Assembly: GCA_020831715.1 (NCBI GenBank)
Contig: JAFIGA010000131.1
Span: 1 to 56,406, forward strand
Direction of reading: 5' to 3'
Source of the DNA: Leptospira sp.
GTDB taxonomy: Bacteria > Spirochaetota > Leptospiria > Leptospirales > Leptospiraceae
DNA length: 56,406 bases
The translations under genes and the position numbers were made by a program. Each line of letters starts with the position of its first letter. Positions within the stretch are counted from its first letter, which is position 1. Shown piece by piece: positions 45,901-54,022 of this stretch. The notes under the pieces were generated by a model. The model searched no databases and was not told where the DNA came from. It was given only the letters and a program-made list of their open reading frames with translations.

Positions 45901-47093
45901 TGTCTTGTATGAATCCGAATTCATCGACTGATACTTGTCTTCCTTCTACAGATCCAACTCCGGGAACACTTTTACGACCTGAGTTGCATACCGGATCAGG
46001 ATTTTCGGACAGCTTTATGTTGAGTGGGGGAAATAATGATGCATCCCTTCCCAGATCCCAATTAGCGAATGCCACTGTAAATGCTAATAATGGAACCGGA
46101 CTAATTGCCAATCATCCGGGTGTTCTACTGGCTGTGAAACTGGATGTAATCAATCAAGTTCTTTATAATCTTTGGAAGAAAGGAACTTTTGAATTATCAT
46201 TGGATCAGAATTTTGCCAATCAGGTCAGAGCTTATAGAGGTGACAGTGATCGGTTGTTTCAGATCTTCCAGATTTTACTCAAGGCGGATGCGATTCTGCG
46301 GGTAATAGCTCCCGGTCAGACAGATGTATTTTATGGTCCCGGAACAAACGATAAAATCAACCGGGACGATGATATAATTTTTAAATTAAAACCATTCAGT
46401 CCACCTAATTTGAAACCGTCACCATTGAGTATCTCTAAAGTTATAACACCTGGAAGGAGATTTGCTCTGGGAGATATAGAATGGTCGGATCTTTTTATTG
46501 AAGTATGGGGTAGAAGGTCTGATAATTCTGAATACAAAGTAACCACTCTTAAAATCAACTTTCGATCCAGAGCTGCTATGAATATTCACAAATTCAGCAG
46601 CCCGGTAAATAGCAATTCCAACAATTATCAGAATGTTACTTCTGTTCAACTAAATGTTTGTGATGATAATGTGAATAATCCATCATCATTTGATTGTGAC
46701 GAATTGAGGATAACCAATTACCTAAATGATGATCTAGTTTATTCTATGGAAGTATTGGACAATCCGGTAGACAATCCTCTAGGTCTTGATCCTCGTGGAA
46801 TTTATGAGGTTTTGAATCCATCCGTTCAAAAGTTAATACTGCCCGTGGTAAATTTTGTATTGGAGGAGTTGCCTTTGGAGGAAAAATCTTTTTCTCTTCC
46901 ACCTACGGAAATACCAAATGAACCGGGAAGCAGGGAAGATCCTAATCATCCTAATAACAAGATAATGGCGAATTGTGGGTTGAGATTGGATAATATGAGT
47001 GTGCAACCCATCCCCGAAACGGAAACCAGCCCTTATATTTTAATTCATACCGAACTTAAGGATTATATTTTTTCGGGAAATTGTCAATTGTAG
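42981..47093 (+). CDS. Giant outer-membrane lipoprotein 2, paralogue of lipoprotein 1
   Basis: 1370 residues. The signal ends MILVFLGC with C30. Domains in order: Pro-rich linker (50-108); choice-of-anchor-D/ASPM-like Ig domain (110-228, TIENTGDKILNISQINV and FTIRFTPNGAGLRSGELNI); Big_5-like domain (from about 233, RIVIEFSHEMDRG); two copies of a small beta module at about 536-605 and 611-673; and from about 690 the BPI/TULIP-like pair shared with lipoprotein 1. Shared marks include GPFC, RxVQGxIRD, LPxYLPxPxN, HPGVLLA...NQVLYNLWKKG near 1045, NPLGL, and the C-terminal PYILIH with GNC. It overlaps lipoprotein 1 by 4 nt and is probably co-translated with it. Confidence 0.6.
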   Translation: MKRIFCKRLRFNRIKLKFTHFSMILVFLGCGVNTKTDSNEMSEFILTLLGGANLSPNQVDQSPMAQEDINTPIFQNPPDEVIATNPPPPPQGEVVPKTPDGSIPISEIGPRLEVRIDSLDYSSAERFDFLSRQVNTHEDKIVTIENTGDKILNISQINVVGSSSQFQRISGFSGGNIPVGENRSFTIRFTPNGAGLRSGELNIRNNDSRIQLGHQANMADFTLRLRGAGTMTPTATVLKTPTSVSRFQRIVIEFSHEMDRGTICNNAMGIFGNENYSHRSGGNQLRFVNTNDSSLVGGRCIWTGLRQLVLQPYTALDSLTSYRIEMDDALVHSTLSGTTPDDKLHCLGLPSTCNTNRRVSFATEAKFEANLSINGKLLTGSSARGLVINSTNHPVITLTGIIGENISASSICIKKLGAHHSSCGSWNGIDSVNLSNITPADLRPTQGSNGYFIEIKSGGKIYIRNFGFNYGTPQVNPTTSPVLAGGRVNIGTGGFGVGQLQSFLNKFFLSNGSMQENSGNFRLDNKILREFSLTPRNASFTNGSNIVTISSSVGIQVGMTIIPTLNTSNTDFLLAPIFITERISSNQFRVNRNLSATRTVSVLIGPVLVKTGSSMSGNNITLNNMEGIEVGMLAYGIGVPENSKIMSITGNSITINKNVTSSSSNFISFSKSFIQSNLTRFSIDAPSVTDEGDCLPASEYPDFLYLKNFGPFCNIDTGLFGIRANVYVKELHLERFADGGSLNLTADLNPTGNNLGLILKNRRLYGKLKINVSWIIFVGRPVVDVDFVMNRDGSLAVYPPTSYASSPIRNAITRNVLNIITGGAVNISILNPGNFGTISASGSPPCQYSNDLNVCEWSDDISVFNLNQSQAASWGGLVGAIIDNVIPRVQWRIVQGIIRDTVQTVAPNVLNALFSQLRIEAGDTTPNGIGVNLPNYLPDPFNRTKLYIGANLRQNSTNRTGADGLDLGADIGILSCMNPNSSTDTCLPSTDPTPGTLLRPELHTGSGFSDSFMLSGGNNDASLPRSQLANATVNANNGTGLIANHPGVLLAVKLDVINQVLYNLWKKGTFELSLDQNFANQVRAYRGDSDRLFQIFQILLKADAILRVIAPGQTDVFYGPGTNDKINRDDDIIFKLKPFSPPNLKPSPLSISKVITPGRRFALGDIEWSDLFIEVWGRRSDNSEYKVTTLKINFRSRAAMNIHKFSSPVNSNSNNYQNVTSVQLNVCDDNVNNPSSFDCDELRITNYLNDDLVYSMEVLDNPVDNPLGLDPRGIYEVLNPSVQKLILPVVNFVLEELPLEEKSFSLPPTEIPNEPGSREDPNHPNNKIMANCGLRLDNMSVQPIPETETSPYILIHTELKDYIFSGNCQL

Positions 47094-47145
47094 GGGAATA
47101 TATTCCAAAGAAATGAATGTTAGAAAAAAAAGGATTAAATTTTAA

Positions 47146-50100
47146 ATGCATTTTATTTTGAATAGATTCAAGTCATTGATTGCTCTTTTAGTATTTTTAT
47201 TGTTAATTCAATGTACTAATAAATCAAGAGATTTGGATAATATTTTTGTGGATGGCTTGGGTTCTACTTTAGGATTTTCCCTTTTTAGTCTTTTGGATAA
47301 CTATCCGGCATTAAAAAATGCAATGACAAAACTCACACCGCCGGAATTTAACGCAAGATTAAATGCATCTCTTGAAGCCAGGAGATCCAATGTTCCCGGA
47401 TCTCTTCGTGCTTTTAAAAATTTACTGAGTAATCCCAATTCCAATATTCGGGAAACTCTTTCTAAACTTAGTTTCCTTATTGATCGAATGAAATTGAACG
47501 ATCCGGAAGCTTACAGCAGACTGATCCCTGCACTGGATCGAATAAGAAGGGGTCCGGGAAATACGATTCCTAGTATTATTCCTATCCAAAATCGTGGACT
47601 CAATCATTTATTCGTAACCAAATCTCAATTAGATATGGATGTATCGATAGATAAATTCATTCATACCCTGCAAAATCCGGATAATACAAGAATATTCCAA
47701 GATGTGGAAGATTTTATATATGCTAGTTTAACAAAAAATTCTAATATAAAATCCGGAATGGCTTTGTTATTGGAAGGCTTATTTCTTGGTAGCTCGCCGC
47801 AAACCGGAGACTTTCGTGATAGATTAGCTGAAGCAATAGGAGGATTTGCCGATTCATTAGGTAAGTTAGCCGGAAACGATGGAGGCAGAAAACCCTCCGG
47901 TTTGGTATTGAAAGAATTTATCCGCAATTCCAGACATTTTGCACTACCGGGTGGGAATTTTTACTCTGTAGGGACATATAATACACCGGGACATTCGGCT
48001 GAATTAAATGTGTTTTTAGAAGATTTGTATATCTCAATGCGGAGAGTGATAATCACTCCATCCAATTTTCTGAAAAATCCGAATCAATCTATATTGTCAG
48101 GCTTAGCAGTTAATTATAATTTATTGAGTTTTACTCAGTTTTTGGAATCAGTAGACTTTAGTTTGGCTGATATGGGAGAAGTTGATTTGACCGGAAGAAG
48201 AAGATCGACTTCTCTTCAAGCGGATCCAATCTCTTCTATTGAGCATTTATTTTTTTCTTTATCTTTAATTGATAAATTTGGATTTTATTGGAATAACGAT
48301 CCAGGCGAGCCACAAATACTCTCCCACAGTGGAGGAATCCTAACGATAGGTGATGCACTTCACTCTTTATCCAGTAAATTAATTACAGCAGGGGTTTTTG
48401 TTCGTCAAGGAAACTTGATCTCAGCTAATAATACTATTCAATTAACGGGAGATAATACTACAACTAATGCATTTCCTGTCGGGTATCAAGTGGTTGCCCA
48501 AGGTATAAGCCCAAATAGTACGATATCGGCTAAAACTAGTTCTACCATAACTATAACCTGTGGCTTACCTCCTTGTGTAACTATCACACAATCAAATGTC
48601 GTTATTACAATTCAAGACGGTGATCCGAACAGTGAAAATAATTCAGTGGCGAATTTGGGCGTGAGTGCTATCATTTGGTTATCTTCTATTTCTGGAGATA
48701 TTAGAAAAAATGGAAGCATATTTTCATTCAATCTAAATACACCTGCACTCCATTTGTTGGAAGGAGAATCAAAAGGTTTACTTCAAAATCAAAATGATCC
48801 TATCTACTCGAAAACAATTCCTTGGGCATTGGGTATGATTTCACAAGTATTGTATTCCGGTAAAGCACCGTATTATAATAGAAATAGGACAGATGGATCA
48901 GGAAATATTTTAACTCTTGATGGAGATATTTACAGATCAGGAGATCAGGATCTACTCTATAAAAAATCATGGCAGACCAGCCGATATTCAATCCCGGCTC
49001 TTTCTAGTGATTATCCATCTGAAAATCGTTGGGTCGGATTGGGAGGATTTAAGGGGGCAAATTCCGGTTATGCGGGATCATCTTATACGATAAATGAGAT
49101 CGATATACCTGAATCCGAAAGAGCAGTTGATTCAGATGAAGAGGCATTTTATAAAAACTTTCAATGGTTACTTTATCAAAAGCGTATGGTTTTGGTAATA
49201 CCTGTCGCAATCAATGCATTAGCAGGAGAGTTAAGGGAAGCCGCCTATATTACAATTATTGGAAATGGATTAAGTGGGCTCATGAAGGTAAAACCTTTCT
49301 GTCGAGTCAATAATTGTGTGGATTCGGATATAGGTAAATGGCTCATTAGTGGAGAAGATATTAAACCTAACTATAAAATATTGGAGCAGGATTTAGTGAA
49401 TTTTTCCGATCAAGCGGGAGATTCTGTTTTTCTTTTAGAGGTATGGGGCTTTGGTTTGAGTGGGAATTCTGTTAACTTTACAGATGATACAATTTTGAAT
49501 CAAGTTTATAGTCTTCTATTTCCGAAAAAGGGTGCCCCTCAAGAATTTTATGGACCTATTCCTCCTGCAATTCGATGGAATTTTCAAGCCATAGAAAGAT
49601 TGGGATTTACTAGTTTTGGTGAGGTTATTCCTAACCAAGTGAAAGAGAATTGGAACAGAAGAAATAAAATTCTACCATTGATTGCAGCTCTTTCCAAAAC
49701 TTTCAAGGATCAAGCCGATAATAACCCCGCTAATCCGAGAGACACTTTTCGGTTGTTATCGGAAATTTCGGATATATTGGCTAGACCCTATAGACTTGAT
49801 GGTGACGATCCAACGGCACAGTTAGATGCAACTGATTCTGCAAGTCCCAATAAGACCATAGAAATTCCTTTGTTTAGAACTCGAGGCTATTCCGGTCAAT
49901 TTGGAATTCGTTCACCTAGTATGCCTGATGCTCAATTGTATTTTCCTGATTCAGGATTGAGGAGTCCTTTTTCTATCCTTTTGGAAAACAATAGAAGGCA
50001 AAATGATGGTTTGATAAATTTAATAGGTAGGGGAAATTTCTTAACAGGTTTAGGAAAATTTCTCTTCGAACTGGGTCGACCGGAGAATTCTTCTGCAAGA

Positions 50101-50853
50101 GAAAGGTTTCATTCCGGATTACAATTCATATTGAATGAGATTCGCCCTAATTCTGAAATTACAGATTCCTCTCATATTAATTTAACAGATTTTTTAAATG
50201 ATCTGGTCAATTTTATTATCGATGAAGTAGATCCATCAGGCGCTAGATTATCTGTTGCTAACTATCAAAATAGAAATATATATGATGAAGCAAGTGAGTT
50301 CATATATGATTTTTTGAGTTGGGAATCTCCTTTTGGCTATTCGCGAAATATTGCTGAAATTTTAAAATCTGTCGCATATGCGCGTCCCAACTTTGGAGAA
50401 ATTACCTCCCTGTTGGATGTTTTGTCTTCAACATTTAAAAATTCATCCAAAGAAAGAGATTATTTTATAACAAATTTAATTCAGAATGATATTTCCGCTC
50501 TTCTCCAAAATTTGAAAGGAAATACTCGTGAATTGGTTGGGTTGTTGGAGGGTTTAACTCGTCCGGGAGGTTTCCTGGGCTGGTTTTGGATTAGAGCTGT
50601 GAGTGATTATTCCACCGATAAACTTCTTTCAGATGTACAGAGGTTTTTGGTTTCTCCAGAAATTCAAACTCGTGATAGAGGTCCGAATGATTTGTTTTAC
50701 AGCGTAGGAGTATTTCTTGGATTGTTTGCTGATTTGGCAGATAAACCTAAAATCCCGGGAGGCATGCCTCATTGGTTTCCCGATCATTATAATAAGGCAG
50801 AGGCAAGTGATACAGTTTTTGATAGACTTAATTTTTTATTATCCAAAAAGTAA
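47146..50853 (+). CDS. Giant lipoprotein 3, helical, function unknown
   Basis: 1235 residues; signal ends LLVFLLLIQC with C23. Not homologous to the two preceding lipoproteins over its body, which is largely helical (TLSKLSFLIDRMKLNDPEAY, FLNDLVNFIIDEVDP) with short loops, many ending in Pro/Gly. Residues ~423-492 contain one copy of the small beta module found twice in lipoprotein 2 (VGYQVVAQGISPNSTIS followed by SSTITIT). Cysteines pair within short loops (CGLPPC, CRVNNC). It may be a large scaffold in the same complex as its neighbours. It is 52 nt after lipoprotein 2 and 17 nt before the FadL-like gene. Confidence 0.6.
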   Translation: MHFILNRFKSLIALLVFLLLIQCTNKSRDLDNIFVDGLGSTLGFSLFSLLDNYPALKNAMTKLTPPEFNARLNASLEARRSNVPGSLRAFKNLLSNPNSNIRETLSKLSFLIDRMKLNDPEAYSRLIPALDRIRRGPGNTIPSIIPIQNRGLNHLFVTKSQLDMDVSIDKFIHTLQNPDNTRIFQDVEDFIYASLTKNSNIKSGMALLLEGLFLGSSPQTGDFRDRLAEAIGGFADSLGKLAGNDGGRKPSGLVLKEFIRNSRHFALPGGNFYSVGTYNTPGHSAELNVFLEDLYISMRRVIITPSNFLKNPNQSILSGLAVNYNLLSFTQFLESVDFSLADMGEVDLTGRRRSTSLQADPISSIEHLFFSLSLIDKFGFYWNNDPGEPQILSHSGGILTIGDALHSLSSKLITAGVFVRQGNLISANNTIQLTGDNTTTNAFPVGYQVVAQGISPNSTISAKTSSTITITCGLPPCVTITQSNVVITIQDGDPNSENNSVANLGVSAIIWLSSISGDIRKNGSIFSFNLNTPALHLLEGESKGLLQNQNDPIYSKTIPWALGMISQVLYSGKAPYYNRNRTDGSGNILTLDGDIYRSGDQDLLYKKSWQTSRYSIPALSSDYPSENRWVGLGGFKGANSGYAGSSYTINEIDIPESERAVDSDEEAFYKNFQWLLYQKRMVLVIPVAINALAGELREAAYITIIGNGLSGLMKVKPFCRVNNCVDSDIGKWLISGEDIKPNYKILEQDLVNFSDQAGDSVFLLEVWGFGLSGNSVNFTDDTILNQVYSLLFPKKGAPQEFYGPIPPAIRWNFQAIERLGFTSFGEVIPNQVKENWNRRNKILPLIAALSKTFKDQADNNPANPRDTFRLLSEISDILARPYRLDGDDPTAQLDATDSASPNKTIEIPLFRTRGYSGQFGIRSPSMPDAQLYFPDSGLRSPFSILLENNRRQNDGLINLIGRGNFLTGLGKFLFELGRPENSSARERFHSGLQFILNEIRPNSEITDSSHINLTDFLNDLVNFIIDEVDPSGARLSVANYQNRNIYDEASEFIYDFLSWESPFGYSRNIAEILKSVAYARPNFGEITSLLDVLSSTFKNSSKERDYFITNLIQNDISALLQNLKGNTRELVGLLEGLTRPGGFLGWFWIRAVSDYSTDKLLSDVQRFLVSPEIQTRDRGPNDLFYSVGVFLGLFADLADKPKIPGGMPHWFPDHYNKAEASDTVFDRLNFLLSKK

Positions 50854-50870
50854 GCAGTATAGGAATAAGT

Positions 50871-52328
50871 TTGAATATATTAGAAAGTAAATATAAATAT
50901 TCTATTGTATTTTCATATTTAATAATATTGAAATCACTAGATGCAGGATCCTATGGTGATACCTATGGCGCTCATCCGGCGGCTAATGCCAGGGGAAATG
51001 CAGTGAATGCGGTAGTGTCCGGTTCAGCGGCTGTTTTTTATAATCCTGCCGGTTTGGCAAGGATTTCGGACAGTGATCTTGCAATTCTTGACCAAGATAA
51101 ACGCAAAAGCCCGAACAAGTCACCTGAAGTAGAGTCTAGCGACTATTCAGAATTTCCTTGGTATATGGAAACAGCATATATCGCTTATGATTCAGTTACC
51201 AAGGATATACTTGCCAATAAAGAAAGTCAGAGAGCCAATCGAAACGTTCATGAAATTGCAATTCAATACAATTATGCTCAGCCAAGACTTACAACTTCAG
51301 TTCCAAATCCCGACAGACTTGAAGGTGAAAATGATCACTATGTGGGTTTAGGACTAGCTTTGGATTTTGGAAATTTTTACAATCTGGAAAGAAAAATTAA
51401 ATTCGGTCTGAATATATTGGCGCCGGCTAACGGAAATCTTCTGACTATCAATGACCAAAACCCAACTGTTCATCGAGCACTTCAATATGGAGTTCAAAAT
51501 GAACGACCAACTATTATGGGAGGATTGGGAGTTGAAGCTTGGAAGGATCATCTTTTTCTGGGGGTAGGTTTTACCGCATTGGCTACCGGACAAGGAAGTA
51601 TTCTTATGAAAGATGTAGACATCAGTCCGGAACCAACTACGCCGGATCAGCAAGCAGTTTTAGAGTTGAAACCTCTTGTAAATCCTACATTCGGTGCCCA
51701 ATTTCACTGGGGAAAATTTGACCTTGGTATCTCTTATAAAAGGGAGACTGCTGTTAGTATTGATCCATTGGCGGCTAGGGCTCAGACTACTTTACTTGCT
51801 ATACAACTGGATTTAGACGTAGCATTATTAGGTCTCTATACCCCGAGAATCTGGAGCTATGGCCTTGCCTTCTCTGCAACTGACAGATTGACGATTAGTT
51901 TCGACATCAATCGAGAATTATGGAGTGGCTTCAGACTCTCAAGAACCAAGCAAATCTATTCGGAACCATTCCGTCTTCATGATACAACCAATTATAGGAC
52001 AGGAGTAGAATACAAATGGTCCGATTCGCTTAAGCTTCGAGCAGGTTACGCAAAAAGACCAAGCCCGGTAGGTGAGATGCCTGGTGAAGCGAATTGGATT
52101 GACTTTGATAGAAATATTGTAACTACCGGTTTTGGTTATGTACTATTTCCGGATAGCTTTTCGTTTTTGGAAGATTTAAAAAATCCCATATTATTGGATT
52201 TTGTTTTGGAGTATCAGAAACTTCATGGGCGACATATATTTAAATACAATGCGACCGAGAGAAATCCCAACTATTCATTTGGGGGAAATGTTTGGCATAT
52301 TGGTGGATCAATTACTATTTTATTGTAG
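50871..52328 (+). CDS. FadL/OmpP1-family outer-membrane transport protein
   Basis: 485 residues from TTG 50871, with TAGGAA about 6 nt upstream. A signal-like N-terminus precedes the FadL opening: GAHPAANARGNAVNAVVSGSAAVFYNPAGLARI, containing the family's plug signature NPAGLA. The rest alternates strands of a long barrel (YVGLGLALDFG, IKFGLNILAP, LFLGVGFTALATG, FGAQFHWGKFDLGISYKRE, SYGLAFSATDRLTISFDI) and ends in a hydrophobic final strand, GGSITILL. FadL proteins move long-chain fatty acids or hydrocarbons sideways into the outer membrane. The gene is the last of the lipoprotein operon and converges on purK. Confidence 0.82.
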   Translation: MNILESKYKYSIVFSYLIILKSLDAGSYGDTYGAHPAANARGNAVNAVVSGSAAVFYNPAGLARISDSDLAILDQDKRKSPNKSPEVESSDYSEFPWYMETAYIAYDSVTKDILANKESQRANRNVHEIAIQYNYAQPRLTTSVPNPDRLEGENDHYVGLGLALDFGNFYNLERKIKFGLNILAPANGNLLTINDQNPTVHRALQYGVQNERPTIMGGLGVEAWKDHLFLGVGFTALATGQGSILMKDVDISPEPTTPDQQAVLELKPLVNPTFGAQFHWGKFDLGISYKRETAVSIDPLAARAQTTLLAIQLDLDVALLGLYTPRIWSYGLAFSATDRLTISFDINRELWSGFRLSRTKQIYSEPFRLHDTTNYRTGVEYKWSDSLKLRAGYAKRPSPVGEMPGEANWIDFDRNIVTTGFGYVLFPDSFSFLEDLKNPILLDFVLEYQKLHGRHIFKYNATERNPNYSFGGNVWHIGGSITILL

Positions 52329-52387
52329 AAATAGTAAAAAACAATTTATAAGCTTAAAGAATTTTCCACTGAGGAATATATAATAAG

Positions 52388-53512
52388 TTAGATGCCAAAA
52401 AATCTTTTGTCGACTTGGTTTGTCGATCCCAGAAAATTCATATGCCCCATCTTTCTACCCTTGCGAGGTTCTTCCTTTTGATATAAATGCAACACATATC
52501 TCGAATCCCGACTGAGTAAATCCATGGCGATTTGAATTGATTTTTCGAAGTTATCCCCCAAAATATTCTTCATCAAGACTGGACGGATCTGGTTTTCTTC
52601 CGGCAAATTTTGAGAAGTCATGATTCTTAGCTGTAAGCCAAATTGGGATATCAATGATCCCTCTTGAGTATAATGTCCACTGTTATGCGGTCTAGGGGCA
52701 AATTCGTTGATAACTATTGTATCTCCTGCCTGGAAAAATTCGATACCCATTACACCTACATAGTCCAAGCTCCTTCCCAGAACAGATGCCATGGAAATTG
52801 CCGCATCATGAACAGTTTCTGTTAGCTGTGCAGGGAATTCTGTAATATTCAAGATATGATCCTTATGAACATTGCGAGCAGGTGGAAAAATAAATTCTTT
52901 TCCTTCTTTATCTCTGGCATAGATTATGGAAATCTCTTTATCATAAGGGAAATAAGCTTCCAAAACATAATTTAAATCCTTGGTGGGTGGATGCTCTGTC
53001 AGGTAACGGGATAAGTCTTCCTTAGTTTCCAGCTTGCATTGACCTTTTCCATCATATCCAAACCTAGTTGTTTTTATTACAGCTGGAAAGGGAAAATCTG
53101 ACCAATCTTCTTTACCGGTTGATATTTCTAAATACTGAACTGTTGGAAGGTTATGTTGTCTTAGGTGATTTTTTTCTAAAATGCGATCTTGAGCAATCAA
53201 GACTGCCTTTGGAGATGGAGAAAAAAAACCACTTCCAATTTTTTCTTCATATTCCATTAAAAACTGCAAGGTTGATGCAGGTATGTTTTCAAATTCAAAT
53301 GTTACAGCTGATACAGATTTTAAAAATTCTTCCAAATAAGCAAAATCGTCGTATCCTCCTGCCATTTCACTTGCGCCAGCCTTGCCTGTGGGTGTATTGT
53401 TATCTGGAGAATAACAGATTACTTGGTATCCCATTTTCTGAGCTTCTTGGGTGAACATGCGTCCTAACTGTCCGGAACCTAAGACACCGAGTTTTGCGGG
53501 AGGATGGATCAT
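52388..53512 (-). CDS. purK: N5-carboxyaminoimidazole ribonucleotide synthase
   Basis: 374 residues, ATP-grasp fold. [21 protein letters not shown] opens the substrate domain; [16 protein letters not shown] is the glycine-rich loop, and [34 protein letters not shown] holds the metal and substrate residues. It uses ATP and bicarbonate to carboxylate AIR in purine synthesis. It overlaps purE by 4 nt. The gene ends 59 bp from the convergent FadL-family gene, with no obvious terminator hairpin between. Confidence 0.96.
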   Translation of the reverse strand: MIHPPAKLGVLGSGQLGRMFTQEAQKMGYQVICYSPDNNTPTGKAGASEMAGGYDDFAYLEEFLKSVSAVTFEFENIPASTLQFLMEYEEKIGSGFFSPSPKAVLIAQDRILEKNHLRQHNLPTVQYLEISTGKEDWSDFPFPAVIKTTRFGYDGKGQCKLETKEDLSRYLTEHPPTKDLNYVLEAYFPYDKEISIIYARDKEGKEFIFPPARNVHKDHILNITEFPAQLTETVHDAAISMASVLGRSLDYVGVMGIEFFQAGDTIVINEFAPRPHNSGHYTQEGSLISQFGLQLRIMTSQNLPEENQIRPVLMKNILGDNFEKSIQIAMDLLSRDSRYVLHLYQKEEPRKGRKMGHMNFLGSTNQVDKRFFGI

Positions 53513-54009
53513 AATTCCATTTCTCCTTCTCTGGAAAGAGCTTCCTTTTTCTGTGCTTCCACGAAATCATTCAAAGCAATAGCAAGTTCTTCCGATTGAA
53601 GTGATAAAATTCTTGCCGCTAAGAGACCGGCATTTGCCGCACCGGAACTGCCAATTGCCAAGGTCCCGACCGGAACTCCTTTAGGCATTTGTACAATAGA
53701 ATGCAGACTATCAACACCACTCAATGCTTTGGATTGCACTGGTACACCTAGCACAGGTAATGTTGTTAGAGACGCTACCATCCCCGGAAGATGAGCTGCA
53801 CCTCCTGCTCCTGCAATGATTACTTGATAGCCTTTGGATCTGGCAGACTTGGCGAATTCCACCATGTATTCCGGAGTTCGATGAGCGGAGACTATGTTCT
53901 TGGTAAAACTAATATTGAATTTCTCTAAAATAATACAGGCTTCTTTCATTGTGTCCCAATCCGAGATGGAACCCATAATTACAGCCACTTGGGCAACATT
54001 TTCTGACAT
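53509..54009 (-). CDS. purE: N5-CAIR mutase, class I PurE
   Basis: 166 residues. [39 protein letters not shown] and [10 protein letters not shown] are the class I motifs, with the catalytic His in [11 protein letters not shown]. Class I enzymes need PurK, which follows directly. It converts N5-CAIR to CAIR. It lies 13 nt after murF, an unrelated pathway sharing the transcript. Confidence 0.97.
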   Translation of the reverse strand: MSENVAQVAVIMGSISDWDTMKEACIILEKFNISFTKNIVSAHRTPEYMVEFAKSARSKGYQVIIAGAGGAAHLPGMVASLTTLPVLGVPVQSKALSGVDSLHSIVQMPKGVPVGTLAIGSSGAANAGLLAARILSLQSEELAIALNDFVEAQKKEALSREGEMEL

Positions 54010-54022
54010 AATTATTCAGTCT

